Numbered from the stretch's first letter, positions 27,199 to 35,108 are shown. The stretch: 41,985 nt of DNA from a virus (IMGVR_UViG_3300027743_000050:1-41985); one strand, 5' to 3'. Made by a program: numbers and translations. The notes: a model not told the origin generated them from the letters alone.

Positions 27199-27413
27199 CC
27201 GAGGAACAGGATCAGTTGCTGCGATTGATGGCGGCGACCGACAACATGGATGACCACAGCATCTGGCAGTATTCCTGCGTTGCCGTTGCGCTTGCCGGCA
27301 TGCGTGCGCGCAAGATCGGCCGCGAGGACATCGAGAAAATCTGCGTCCGATATATCGAGACGATGGCCAAGACCGCCGGCACAACGCCGATGCAATACGA
27401 GCTGGACTCATGA
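27195..27413 (+). CDS. Hypothetical helical protein (72 aa)
   Basis: ATG 27195 overlaps the previous stop. MTEEQDQLLRLMAATDNMDD is followed by SIWQYSCVAVALAGMRARKI and EDIEKICVRYIETMAKTAG, three helices in all. The stop overlaps the next gene. Function unknown. Confidence 0.75.
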   Translation: MTEEQDQLLRLMAATDNMDDHSIWQYSCVAVALAGMRARKIGREDIEKICVRYIETMAKTAGTTPMQYELDS

Positions 27414-27913
27414 CGCGCGCATTGATCCTCAGCGAGGTTGAAGTCGCGGCGATCCGTGAGGCATTCGCGAAAGCGTGCGCCAAACCGATCTCGACGAAAG
27501 AATTTATGGCCTTGGTGGTGCCGCAGCAGAACGTGGATGTGCTCACGCTCGACAATCGCGCGCCAGGGCAGGAGAACGTCCGACCGCCCAGCCATCAAGT
27601 CCTGATCCCGCACGGCTACCGCATGGCGATCAGCGTGGAGGAGCAGCCGGCTGGAATGGTGGGGCATTTCTCATTCTCGGTCGAAGCCGCCGGCAAGACA
27701 CCGAATCCAGTCGCCGTGGAAATGCTGCTGGCGGTGCTCGGCTTCGAATTGCGCGATGCAAATGCGCAATGGGTCGAGGAGTTTCTGATTGACGACAAGT
27801 CCGGAGGCTTGGCGGTCAATCTGTTGTTCGTATTAAACGACTCCCAGAGGGAGCGGCGGCAGCACGAACCATCGTTCCCCCGGCCAGTGCTGCCGTCGTC
27901 ACTCAAACACTGA
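27410..27913 (+). CDS. Hypothetical protein (167 aa)
   Basis: Starts at ATG 27410 (ATGA). The N-terminal third is helical (LSEVEVAAIREAFAKACAKPIS), the middle alternates strands (YRMAISVEEQPAGMVGHFSFSVEAAG), and the C-terminus is rich in Arg and Pro. I recognise no family; the length and strand pattern suggest a stable domain. Confidence 0.78.
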   Translation: MTRALILSEVEVAAIREAFAKACAKPISTKEFMALVVPQQNVDVLTLDNRAPGQENVRPPSHQVLIPHGYRMAISVEEQPAGMVGHFSFSVEAAGKTPNPVAVEMLLAVLGFELRDANAQWVEEFLIDDKSGGLAVNLLFVLNDSQRERRQHEPSFPRPVLPSSLKH

Positions 27914-27925
27914 AAAGGAAAGCTA

Positions 27926-28186
27926 ATGGCAGAACGTTCTGAGGTTTTGCGTGTCCAGAATGATGCGCTGCTGAATGAATATCACCAGCTGATCGCCGCG
28001 CAGGTCAGACGCATTGACGAGGCGATCGCTGTGCTGGATCGCGAGCGCAACAATCTGATGGTGGAGCGCGATCATCTGCTTAAACATCTGCCGCAGGCAA
28101 TCGAGCAGGAGCAGCAGCATCGCATGCCGAAGTCGGAGCCGATGCCGAAGCTGGTACAGAAAGGCCCGGCGAATAGCCATGGCTAA
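27926..28186 (+). CDS. Coiled-coil hypothetical protein (86 aa)
   Basis: ATG 27926 follows AAAAGGAAAGC. Most of the protein is a coiled coil: LRVQNDALLNEYHQLIAAQVRRIDEAIAVLDRERNNLMVERDHLLKHL. A basic, proline-containing tail ends it. Function unknown. Confidence 0.78.
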   Translation: MAERSEVLRVQNDALLNEYHQLIAAQVRRIDEAIAVLDRERNNLMVERDHLLKHLPQAIEQEQQHRMPKSEPMPKLVQKGPANSHG

Positions 28187-28493
28187 GATCGGGGTCGGCG
28201 ACAGCGTGCGGACGCCGGAGGACAACTGCCGCTCCTGCGGCAAGTCTCTCACCGGCGCGTTCGCTGTGGGCGATATCGATCGCAAGATGCCGAAGGCCGG
28301 CGATGTGAGCCTGTGTCGTTACTGCGGGCACATTGCCGTCTTCGGCGATGATCTCAAGTTGCGCGAGCCGAACGGCGAGGAGATCAGGGAGATCGCCGGC
28401 AACCCGCTCATTCTCTTGATGCAGCGGATTCGCGGGCAGCTCGCAAAAGAGGAAGCCCCCGATCGGAGGGACCAACCAACGACCGAGGGCTAA
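28179..28493 (+). CDS. Zinc-ribbon hypothetical protein (104 aa)
   Basis: ATG 28179 lies inside the previous gene's end. NCRSCGKSL and LCRYCGHIAVF form a two-CxxC zinc ribbon. A helical part (IREIAGNPLILLMQRIRGQLA) and an acidic-basic tail follow. Such ribbons are common in small phage and rhizobial proteins. Function unknown. Confidence 0.8.
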   Translation: MAKIGVGDSVRTPEDNCRSCGKSLTGAFAVGDIDRKMPKAGDVSLCRYCGHIAVFGDDLKLREPNGEEIREIAGNPLILLMQRIRGQLAKEEAPDRRDQPTTEG

Positions 28494-28764
28494 CGTGCGG
28501 CTGGGATGGACTTGGGACCGCATCCCAGGCGCGGCACGCTGTCCGATTCGGACGCCGGAGGCAACCGGCACAGGTGGGGATTGAACGCAAGTGAGCAAGA
28601 TAACGCGAGTGGAGCTGATGGCTGTTGCGCATGAAAGATTGCCACGCATTCCAGAGCGCGCGAGCGCGAAGGTTGGGACCAGAGCGATAGCAACGTCGCC
28701 GGGTTCGGCCAAGTGATGGACGCTGCTCTCGCGGCGTTTGCCGCCACTGAATGCAGGTCAGACG
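28494..28764 (+). other. Intergenic segment with hairpins and a possible tiny gene
   Basis: CTGGGATG (28501-28508) and CATCCCAG (28521-28528) form an 8-bp hairpin just after the preceding stop, and GTCCGA-T-TCGGAC (about 28541-28553) is another small dyad. A 32-codon frame from ATG 28618 to TGA 28716 follows GGAGCTG but has nothing to confirm it. No other gene is visible. Confidence 0.4.
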
Positions 28765-28992
28765 ATGCGTGAATGGCTTGTGATCGATAGCACCTACAAG
28801 AACGCGGTGTTCCGGGGTGATGATGCCAAGAAGCCGCGCGGCTATATCCCGCGCGACGTTGCCGAGAGACTTCTTGGACGTGATCTTGGCGGAACCGTTT
28901 GGTTCACCAAGGACGACAGCAAACGAATGCGCGAGCATCCAGATTGGCGAGATACGGAGCCCGGATGGACTCCGCTGGGGTTCTGGTCATGA
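28765..28992 (+). CDS. Hypothetical protein (75 aa)
   Basis: ATG 28765 (MREWLVIDSTYKNAVFRGDD) follows AGGTCAG. The protein has strands (EWLVIDS, GGTVWFTKD), a helix (RDVAERLL) and an aromatic end (EPGWTPLGFWS), consistent with a compact domain. No family recognised. Coupled by ATGA to the next gene. Confidence 0.7.
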   Translation: MREWLVIDSTYKNAVFRGDDAKKPRGYIPRDVAERLLGRDLGGTVWFTKDDSKRMREHPDWRDTEPGWTPLGFWS

Positions 28993-29210
28993 AACCTGCT
29001 CAGAAGCCCGATGAACGCGGATGGGCATGGCCGGACCCGCCGACAACACCGCGCGAGGTCATAGCGGGACATCTCAGAAGCTGGGGACCGAAGCTGGCAT
29101 ACGACCTTGCAGACACCCTGCTTATCGAATTGGCATGTCGCGGGTTTAGTGTGACCCGCACTGACGACGAATCAGCTCAAGAGAATCACGAGCGTGATCG
29201 CCCACAATAG
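28989..29210 (+). CDS. Hypothetical protein (73 aa)
   Basis: Starts at ATG 28989 overlapping the previous stop. It contains GWAWPDPPTTPREVIAGHLRSWGPKLAYDLADTLLIELACRGF, a helical domain, and a charged tail. It is the last gene of the rightward recombination block and overlaps by 39 bases the 3' end of a convergent gene on the other strand. Confidence 0.68.
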   Translation: MKPAQKPDERGWAWPDPPTTPREVIAGHLRSWGPKLAYDLADTLLIELACRGFSVTRTDDESAQENHERDRPQ

Positions 29211-29465
29211 CAACGGCGGCAACGCGCCGATCGTGATGCCGCGCCACAGCAAACAACACGGGCAATCGGTCGCGAGATACTGCGTCAGCCGGCTCGTAAA
29301 ATGCTCGGGCGTCTGACACCATGTCGGCAGCAATTTGTGCGAGGCCCAGGCGAAAGCATTGGACAGCCAATTATCCGCCCACTCGGTCGGGCCGCCGGGA
29401 CGGCGATCGTGCTCCGCTTCGACCACGGCTCGAATGCGGGGATCGTGCTCGGGACGGAAGCGCAT
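29172..29465 (-). CDS. Hypothetical protein with C-terminal membrane span (97 aa)
   Basis: ATG 29463-29465, with only a weak GGGA site. The first half contains HDPRIRAVVEAEHDRRPGGPTEWADNWLSNAFAW, and the C-terminus WRGITIGALPPLLLWAITLVILLS is a clear transmembrane segment. It converges on the rightward gene ending at 29210, with a 39-base overlap, and its start meets the rightward gene beginning at 29464. It could be the last gene of the leftward late operon, perhaps concerned with lysis; this is inference. Confidence 0.62.
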   Translation of the reverse strand: MRFRPEHDPRIRAVVEAEHDRRPGGPTEWADNWLSNAFAWASHKLLPTWCQTPEHFTSRLTQYLATDCPCCLLWRGITIGALPPLLLWAITLVILLS

Positions 29466-29667
29466 GACGAATCCCGCACCGACTTTTCATTTCCGCGAGG
29501 GCTTTTGGACCGGCGTTGCGTGGGGTGCACCGGATAGTCCGGTGCACCCGCTTTGTTCGAAGTGTCAGGGCGCGCTGCCCGATGTGCCGCTGATGCTGTG
29601 GATCGAGAACGGCGCCATGATCCAGCTATGCGATGACTGCATCGAACGCTGGCTGATCGCGAGTTAA
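29464..29667 (+). CDS. Four-cysteine zinc-binding small protein on the plus strand (67 aa)
   Basis: ATG 29464 follows GGACGGAAGCG. LCSKCQGALPDVPLMLWIENG and LCDDCIERWLIAS hold two CxxC pairs, so a zinc ribbon is likely. It is coded on the strand opposite to the surrounding late genes. A 12-bp perfect inverted repeat lies within its coding sequence (29523-29549). Confidence 0.68.
   Translation: MTNPAPTFHFREGFWTGVAWGAPDSPVHPLCSKCQGALPDVPLMLWIENGAMIQLCDDCIERWLIAS
29523..29549. terminator. Long perfect hairpin near the end of the late operon
   Basis: GGGTGCACCGGA (29523-29534) and TCCGGTGCACCC (29538-29549) pair perfectly around TAG. It follows the leftward late genes, 115 bases past the stop at 29664, and precedes the next leftward start. 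There is no T tract on either strand, so it may stop or pause late transcription, or be a protein site, while also encoding part of the rightward gene. Confidence 0.55.
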
Positions 29668-30305
29668 CGGCGACCCTTCGGCTGTGCCTCACCTTCCGGC
29701 AAGCCCTGATCCGGGCTGCTGCCCACGTCGATTGGATTGCGGCGGCCTGAAACCGGAATGTACATCCAGCCGTAGTTCGGCACCCACGCGAGCACCCATC
29801 CGGGACCGCCCTCGGGCCGTGGCAAGGTGTTGTCGACCCCCGGCTGGCTCCCCGGCAGGCTGTTGTCCGGCCGAGCGCCGCTTCCTCCACCACCCGGCAG
29901 GGTGTTGTCTGGCCGCCCAGGACGGCCGCCCGGCAGCGTGTTGTCGATCCCCGGCTGACTGCCCGGCAGTCCGATATCCGGATGCACTGGCGCCCACGGC
30001 AGGCCGTTGTCGGGATACACTGGAGCCGGCGGCAGGCCGATGTCTGGCCGGCCAGGGGCGATCGGGAGGCTGTTGTCGGGACGGCCACCGCCTGGACGGC
30101 CATAGCCTGGATCGACCGGCGGGCGGTTGCCGAAGCCGGGATCGACCGGGGACCAGCCTGGGCGGCCGTAGCCTGGATCGATCGGTGGGCGCACGCCCCA
30201 GCCAGGATCAACGGCACCGCCACCGAGGCCCGGCGGCAGCGAATTGTCGGGGCGGCCGTCACCGCCGCCCAGCGGTACGATCATAGCGAAAGTCGGTTGC
30301 GTCAT
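29664..30305 (-). CDS. Pro/Gly-rich repeat protein (213 aa)
   Basis: Residues about 15-165 are built from short repeats of the type RPDNSLP/PDNTLPG/HPDIGLPG and VDPGYGRPG, at least nine units in all. The C-terminal part (GWVLAWVPNYGWMYIPVSG) is ordinary folded sequence. The repeats would form an extended, flexible or polyproline-like rod. ATG 30303-30305 follows GGAGGATAGC. It lies at the 3' end of the late operon, so a virion decoration or fibre role is possible, though no family is recognised. Confidence 0.85.
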   Translation of the reverse strand: MTQPTFAMIVPLGGGDGRPDNSLPPGLGGGAVDPGWGVRPPIDPGYGRPGWSPVDPGFGNRPPVDPGYGRPGGGRPDNSLPIAPGRPDIGLPPAPVYPDNGLPWAPVHPDIGLPGSQPGIDNTLPGGRPGRPDNTLPGGGGSGARPDNSLPGSQPGVDNTLPRPEGGPGWVLAWVPNYGWMYIPVSGRRNPIDVGSSPDQGLPEGEAQPKGRR

Positions 30306-30328
30306 CGGCTATCCTCCGGTTGCAGCTC

Positions 30329-30631
30329 TCAGTTGATACGCCGCCCCAGCGTCTCGGGGATCATGATGCTCGGCGTTGGCGCCAGCTCGGCGCCGATCGG
30401 TGCCCGTTGGTGATAGCTGATCACGCGGATCGTCGCGAGCCCGAACAGCAGCGCCACGACCATGTAGAGCGCAATCAACGCGACCACGAGCAAGTAGAGT
30501 CGCTGGACGTTCCAGTCGATCGGCCACTGCATCCACTTTGCAAACATGACGATGACAGCACCGACCAGCACGAGGATTGCCACCACGATCGCAACATTGA
30601 TCAGGCCGAGAACTATGCCGCTGAGTGTCAT
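30329..30631 (-). CDS. Two-span membrane protein, holin candidate (100 aa)
   Basis: Starts at ATG 30629-30631 behind AAGGAG. Two hydrophobic spans are seen: GIVLGLINVAIVVAILVLVGAVIVMF (about 5-30) and LYLLVVALIALYMVVALLFGLAT (about 43-65), with a charged C-terminal tail. Two-span membrane proteins of 90-120 residues near an endolysin are typical holins; the amidase is encoded about 600 bases upstream, with one small gene between. A pore-forming lysis role is the best guess. Confidence 0.72.
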   Translation of the reverse strand: MTLSGIVLGLINVAIVVAILVLVGAVIVMFAKWMQWPIDWNVQRLYLLVVALIALYMVVALLFGLATIRVISYHQRAPIGAELAPTPSIMIPETLGRRIN

Positions 30632-30658
30632 GGCTTTTCTCCTTCTAGGAACTATAGA

Positions 30659-30690
30659 GTTCAGCGCCGAGTTATTCTCGGCAACTGAAC
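30659..30690. promoter_or_regulatory. Strong hairpin in the divergent gap
   Basis: GTTCAG (30659-30664) and CTGAAC (30685-30690) enclose a second stem, GCCGAG (30666-30671) and CTCGGC (30677-30682), around TTATT. It lies between a leftward gene start (30631) and a rightward start (30707), with a small dyad GAACT-ATAG-AGTTC just before it. It could be a terminator for leftward late transcription arriving from the right, or an operator. Confidence 0.55.
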
Positions 30691-30706
30691 CAGCGAGGAA
30701 ACGACC

Positions 30707-30913
30707 ATGGCGAACGAACGACCGGAAGACGACAAGCAGAACCAGCAGCAACGCCGCGATCAGAAGCCGGGCCAGCAGAAGGATCAGGACGAGCAGCCGG
30801 TGTCGCAGCCGCACTATCCGAATCCCGGTGCCGGCGGGCATCAACCCGGCCAGCAGAACCCGCAGCAACGTGAGCCCGGCAAGAATCAAACCGAGCGGCA
30901 GCCGGGCCGCTAA
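30707..30913 (+). CDS. Gln/Pro-rich disordered protein on the plus strand (68 aa)
   Basis: ATG 30707 follows GCGAGGAAACG. Nearly half of the residues are Gln, Pro, Lys or Asp (MANERPEDDKQNQQQRRDQK and HQPGQQNPQQREPGKNQ), so it is probably disordered. It is an isolated rightward gene among late genes and probably an accessory (moron-like) insertion. No family recognised. Confidence 0.65.
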   Translation: MANERPEDDKQNQQQRRDQKPGQQKDQDEQPVSQPHYPNPGAGGHQPGQQNPQQREPGKNQTERQPGR

Positions 30914-31251
30914 TTCGGTCGCGACGATGGGAGCGGCACGTCGCAAGCCGGCGGCTCCCATTTCATCGCCAGATTGCGTGCGCGGATGTAGGCACTGATC
31001 GCCTGCTGATTACCAGTCTGCGCCCGCCTTGGCTGCTCGTGCGGGTCTTGCACCCAGATCACGAACAATTTGGCGACGTGCTCCACGAACGCCTCATCAT
31101 AAGCCCGCAATGACAACGCACGAATACGATCGCGCGTCTCAGGATCAGCACACACCGCCGCAGCTTCCGAGCTCGACTGCCGCGCGATCACCACGATGAT
31201 CGCCAGGATCAGCAACGTGCCGACAGCTCCTATGAGAATGCCGAGCCTCAT
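30910..31251 (-). CDS. Membrane-anchored hypothetical protein (113 aa)
   Basis: Starts at ATG 31249-31251 (ATGA overlap with the endolysin). MRLGILIGAVGTLLILAIIV is an N-terminal anchor, followed by a helical domain (DRIRALSLRAYDEAFVEHVAKLFVIWV, AISAYIRARNLAMKW). An anchored periplasmic or cytoplasmic protein directly after an endolysin may be a spanin-like component, but its sequence is not diagnostic. Confidence 0.72.
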   Translation of the reverse strand: MRLGILIGAVGTLLILAIIVVIARQSSSEAAAVCADPETRDRIRALSLRAYDEAFVEHVAKLFVIWVQDPHEQPRRAQTGNQQAISAYIRARNLAMKWEPPACDVPLPSSRPN

Positions 31252-32864
31252 GATGTCGGAGTCGGCACCATCGCCACGATCATTTCGACGGTCTGCAGCA
31301 GCACCATCGCATCCGTAGACAGCGTGACCGCCTTTTCGTTGATCGGTCCCCAGTGCTTGCGGCGTGCGCGCAAGCCGATCGCCGTGGTCATCACCGCAAA
31401 GGCGGGCGAGTATTTTGCCAGCCATTGATAGGCGGCGCCGTTGCCGCTGCCATAAACGTCCAGATTGTCGGCCGTCGGATTGATGCCGAGAGCAAACGTC
31501 GGCAGGAAGCCGTTGGGATCATCCCAGTACATTTCGAACAGCCGAGCCATTTCATCGCTGGCCGTCTCCATGTTCCAGCTGGTTTGGAATAGGCCGGCTT
31601 CGCACGTGTCCGACTCGATATTGCTGGCCGACATGTCGCGGCCTTCACAATATTTGCCAGACGACTCCCGCATGCCCAGGCCGATCATCAGCACGAACAA
31701 TGCGCGCAACGCCTCCACGCCGGGCGCGTCCACTCTGAGGCCGAGATCGCGCAGCTCCGACCCGTACCAACTCAGCGCATCATAGTCTTCGCCGTTGGGC
31801 GCGGCCTCCTGCGCCATTTCCTCGGCCCAGGACTCGCCTTGAGCGAGCCACATCAGGACCAGCGCGTAGCAAAGCGCCATGCCGGGGATGTAGCCGGCGG
31901 GTGCGCGACCGCGATCGGGCCACGAATAGAACATGAGCGGCGATGCTTTCGCCAACAGCGTCACAACGGCGGCGACGCTCTCGGGTAGATCGGTGCCGCC
32001 CTTGGCCATGCGCACCACAAGCCGGTCGATCTCCTCCCACGTCTGCGGACCCACCACGCCGTCGGCCGACAGTCCATTGGCGCGCTGGAATGACTCGACT
32101 TGAGTCGCCGTCACGGTGCCGAAGGCACCGTCTGCAGGGACCGCCAGGACGGCCTGGACCACGGCCACGTCCGGCCCGTCATCGCCCTTGCCGAGCACAC
32201 GGCGATCCTCCGGCGGGGGAGGACGATCCACCAGCTCCGGCGGCTCTGGCGGCTGGATCGGTTCGATCGGCGGCCGGTCGATTGGTGGCCGCGTGGGCGG
32301 TGGCTGTGTAGCCAGCTCCTCATCTGCGATCGCCTCGGCGATTGCGACGCAGATCAAGTCGAAGTTCTGCCGGTACAGCCCGACATCGGCTTCCGAATTT
32401 ACGAAGCAGATTTCGAGCAGCACGGCAGTTTCATCGGTGTTGTTGAGGAACGCCAGATTGCCCGTGTACTTTGGTCCGCGGTTGATGAAGTCGCCGGCAT
32501 CAGCGATGGCATTGACCACTTGCACCGCGACGGCTTCGCCGCTGTCGGACTTGTAGAAAACCTCGGTGCCGACCGGATTGCTGGTTTGATTGGAGCCGTT
32601 GAACGTGGCGCTATTGAAGTGCACGCTCACGTCCAGATCGCGCTGCTGATCGTTGTGGAATCGAACGATGCGATCTAAATTTTCGCTCTGATCATTGCTC
32701 ACGTCGTCGTGGAATACGACGGTGCCAACGCCGAGCGTGCGCAGATGCTTGGCGGTCTGATCTACCACGCGGCGGGCTTCGTCCACTTCGTCCAGACCCC
32801 AGGGCGATGGGCCTTCGGCGCCGCGAATATAGAGGCCGTGGCCGGACGAAATGACGATATCCAT
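31248..32864 (-). CDS. Modular endolysin: amidase, peptidoglycan-binding and lysozyme-like domains (538 aa)
   Basis: Start at ATG 32862-32864 behind AGGAGGGC. Residues 1-182 are an Amidase_3-type N-acetylmuramoyl-L-alanine amidase with zinc ligands His9 (SSGHG), Glu29 and His82 (VHFN) and catalytic Glu151 (LLEICFVN). A Pro-rich linker (188-220) leads to a PG-binding_1 domain (about 225-282, GPDVAVVQAVL... VGPQTW). The remaining 250 residues include MRESSGKYCEGRD at 398-410 and CEAGLFQTSW, which resemble a lysozyme or transglycosylase active site with Glu400. Two peptidoglycan-cutting activities in one protein would be unusual. It releases progeny by cutting the cell wall. Confidence 0.9.
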   Translation of the reverse strand: MDIVISSGHGLYIRGAEGPSPWGLDEVDEARRVVDQTAKHLRTLGVGTVVFHDDVSNDQSENLDRIVRFHNDQQRDLDVSVHFNSATFNGSNQTSNPVGTEVFYKSDSGEAVAVQVVNAIADAGDFINRGPKYTGNLAFLNNTDETAVLLEICFVNSEADVGLYRQNFDLICVAIAEAIADEELATQPPPTRPPIDRPPIEPIQPPEPPELVDRPPPPEDRRVLGKGDDGPDVAVVQAVLAVPADGAFGTVTATQVESFQRANGLSADGVVGPQTWEEIDRLVVRMAKGGTDLPESVAAVVTLLAKASPLMFYSWPDRGRAPAGYIPGMALCYALVLMWLAQGESWAEEMAQEAAPNGEDYDALSWYGSELRDLGLRVDAPGVEALRALFVLMIGLGMRESSGKYCEGRDMSASNIESDTCEAGLFQTSWNMETASDEMARLFEMYWDDPNGFLPTFALGINPTADNLDVYGSGNGAAYQWLAKYSPAFAVMTTAIGLRARRKHWGPINEKAVTLSTDAMVLLQTVEMIVAMVPTPTS

Positions 32865-32887
32865 GGGCGTGCCCTCCTGGGCAGCGA

Positions 32888-33163
32888 CTAGGCCGGAAAC
32901 CATGGGTGTATGTACGGAACGACTCGACCTTCTGGGTCCGGCGGTGGCTCGTAAGGCGGCTCTGGAGTGACTTGTCCCGGCAACTCTGGGAACGGCGCGC
33001 CCTCCATCCGCTTCATCATTTTCACCATGATGTAATCGAGCTGCGGGCCGACGAATCCGGCGGCGACGCAGCGATCGTACAGCGCCATTCCCTTTTCCTC
33101 GCCGAGATAGGCAATGACAGTATTGAGCGCGTCGATGGTCGATTGGTCGGTCGGTAGCGCCAT
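32888..33163 (-). CDS. Hypothetical late protein (91 aa)
   Basis: ATG 33161-33163 follows AAGGAAATGATGC. The first half is helical (MALPTDQSTIDALNTVIAYL, GMALYDRCVAAG), the second half is proline-rich with acidic spacing (PGQVTPEPPYEPPPDPEGR). The Pro-rich tail hints at an interaction or linker function in the particle. No family recognised. Confidence 0.75.
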   Translation of the reverse strand: MALPTDQSTIDALNTVIAYLGEEKGMALYDRCVAAGFVGPQLDYIMVKMMKRMEGAPFPELPGQVTPEPPYEPPPDPEGRVVPYIHPWFPA

Positions 33164-33178
33164 TGCATCATTTCCTTT

Positions 33179-34567
33179 TTATCCGATTATTTGCCCGCCG
33201 TTGCTCGCATAGCCGGCGACGTTGCCGGGAAGCTGCTTGCCTTGCTTGTAGAGAACGGAATTGCCGTCAATGATGTACTGCGTCGCCGGCACCGCCCCGC
33301 CCACGTTGAAGTTGATATATTGCAGGCTGCACACCGAGACGCCGGTGGCGATCATGTATGCCCCGACGCAATTCAGATCGGTGGTGCTGAATGTGCCGCC
33401 AGCCACGTCGGCGCAGCCGGTGTATTGACTGTTTCCGGTGATCGCAAAAGCGGCATTCACGAAGGCGCTGTTGCCCTGAATGTTCACGTCGCCCGTGTAC
33501 TGGAACAGCGTCGACGACGCCTGCAAGCTCATCAGATACGTGCCGGTGTTTGAGGTCACGATCTGAAATCCGACGCGATCCAGCGCCACGACGCTGCGCA
33601 CCGCAGTCAAAACGTGGGAATAGTTTGGCGGGCCAATCTCTTGATACAGGGTGAGATTGCTAAGGCGCGCGCTGCATGAATTGAAGGCCATGGCGGCGTA
33701 GTTTGCGCCGCCGCCGTAGAACTCATGGATGCGATACTGCCAGCGATCCCCGCCGCCCGCGCCTTCGACCGACACGCTGCCGCCGAACGGTCCAAGCTGG
33801 GCACCAACATAGTCGCCAGGAATGCCGAGCTTGATGTTGAGGGTGAACAGCGGCGTGACCATGAACCGCGTTGCGGCGGCATAGAACGCGCCGGAAATGG
33901 TGCGGAATGCATGTTGCGGATCGTTGCTGGTGCCGTCGCCGGTGGTGTCGTTGCCGTCGGTACGCACCCACATATCCAGCGCGCCGATTTTCAGCTGCGG
34001 CACCTGCGAGGCGACGAGGCCGATCATGTAGAACGCATCTTGCCAGTACGCGCACAGGAACGGCCGGTCGCGCAGAATGTCGCCGGACTGCAGCTCTTGC
34101 CCGTCATTGCGATAGAGCGGGACGTAGCCCAGACCATTAAAGTTGAGCCGCACGTGCTTCTGATTTTTCGCCACGTTCTGCAGCGTCAGCACCGGCGCGA
34201 GGAAGTTGTTGTAGCGCGTGGTCGGCGGATCGAGCGCGACGGTGAAGTGAAAGGCGTCGACGACTGCGGGCAGCATGGTGCTGCCCTTGGGCAAGCCGCG
34301 CTGGATCAGGTAGCGCGTGGCCAATTCCAGATTGCGCAACGACGCCATCCGATAGGCCAGCTCGGCGCGATCAACGACGGATTCGACTTCGCTGATCAGC
34401 GAGTTGATAACGTGCGGCCGCAGTCTGACATCGCAGCCATTGCCGTAGTACAGCGCGGAGGTATCGACCGGCACGATCGCCGGGGGGTACGCCTGGGCGG
34501 GATTGTTCGGTGTCCCCGCATTGGGCGGGAGGCCGCCGTCATATTGATATGGAAAGATGCCGCCCAT
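33179..34567 (-). CDS. Tail fibre or tailspike with beta-helix domain (462 aa)
   Basis: The N-terminus MGGIFPYQYDGGLPPNAGTP resembles that of the fibre at 35109-36566 (both start with MxGIFP and contain a YY-N/D-C motif near residue 40), so a shared baseplate attachment is likely. MWVRTDGNDTTGDGTSNDPQHAFRTISGAFYAA, at about residues 195-230, is the usual entry into a right-handed beta-helix of pectate-lyase-like tailspikes. The C-terminal part is rich in strands with G/N turns (VVALDRVGFQIVTSNTGTY). It probably binds or cleaves a host polysaccharide. Confidence 0.85.
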   Translation of the reverse strand: MGGIFPYQYDGGLPPNAGTPNNPAQAYPPAIVPVDTSALYYGNGCDVRLRPHVINSLISEVESVVDRAELAYRMASLRNLELATRYLIQRGLPKGSTMLPAVVDAFHFTVALDPPTTRYNNFLAPVLTLQNVAKNQKHVRLNFNGLGYVPLYRNDGQELQSGDILRDRPFLCAYWQDAFYMIGLVASQVPQLKIGALDMWVRTDGNDTTGDGTSNDPQHAFRTISGAFYAAATRFMVTPLFTLNIKLGIPGDYVGAQLGPFGGSVSVEGAGGGDRWQYRIHEFYGGGANYAAMAFNSCSARLSNLTLYQEIGPPNYSHVLTAVRSVVALDRVGFQIVTSNTGTYLMSLQASSTLFQYTGDVNIQGNSAFVNAAFAITGNSQYTGCADVAGGTFSTTDLNCVGAYMIATGVSVCSLQYINFNVGGAVPATQYIIDGNSVLYKQGKQLPGNVAGYASNGGQIIG

Positions 34568-34579
34568 TGCGTGCTCCGA

Positions 34580-35098
34580 TTACTTCTGCGGCGGGGAGGG
34601 CCACAGCCCCTCGATGATCTCCTGCACGTCTTGATCGTTGCCGCCTGCCTTGCGCAGAAGCGCGGACAGCTTGTCGAGGGCGGCGGCGCGGCGCGCGCGC
34701 AGCGGGATCAGTGCGTCATTTGCCTTTTTGAGTTCATCGGCAATCCTGGCGTTTTCCGCCTGTACGAACGCCTCCCGCTTTTCGTTTACGGCCGCCACCT
34801 GTGCGTCGATCAGCTCCTGCTGTTGCTCCAGCTCGGCTTGCATGACGACATCGGCGCGCGCGAGGACGGCATCAGCGAATGGCCACGGCATCGGGCCGCC
34901 GTCGATCACATTGCCGTCGGCATCGATCAGCGGGTGGCGCTTGTCTTGTTCGTAAATCCGTTGCGCGAAGCGTTGCTCCAACTGCGGGAAAGGTTGGCCG
35001 AACAATTTAGAAAATTGGTCCGGCGTAAGCGAATAGTGCCCGGCGGCAGTCCGCAGCCAAACGAGGGCATCGGGGAATGTGAGCTGATGAAACATCAT
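34580..35098 (-). CDS. Putative tail fibre assembly protein (172 aa)
   Basis: The first half reads MMFHQLTFPDALVWLRTAAG and YEQDKRHPLIDADGNVIDGG; the second half is a long alpha-helical coiled coil (AELEQQQELIDAQVAAVNEKREAF... ALDKLSALLRKAGG). It stands between two fibre genes, the common position of fibre chaperones, though sequence similarity to known chaperones is not clear. A structural hinge is an alternative. Confidence 0.72.
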   Translation of the reverse strand: MMFHQLTFPDALVWLRTAAGHYSLTPDQFSKLFGQPFPQLEQRFAQRIYEQDKRHPLIDADGNVIDGGPMPWPFADAVLARADVVMQAELEQQQELIDAQVAAVNEKREAFVQAENARIADELKKANDALIPLRARRAAALDKLSALLRKAGGNDQDVQEIIEGLWPSPPQK

Positions 35099-35108
35099 GG
35101 GCGCGCCC

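Noticed and set aside
28618-28716. A 32-codon frame with GGAGCTG upstream
   Set aside because: Too short, with no hydrophobic span, motif or junction overlap to support it; mentioned only within the intergenic entry.
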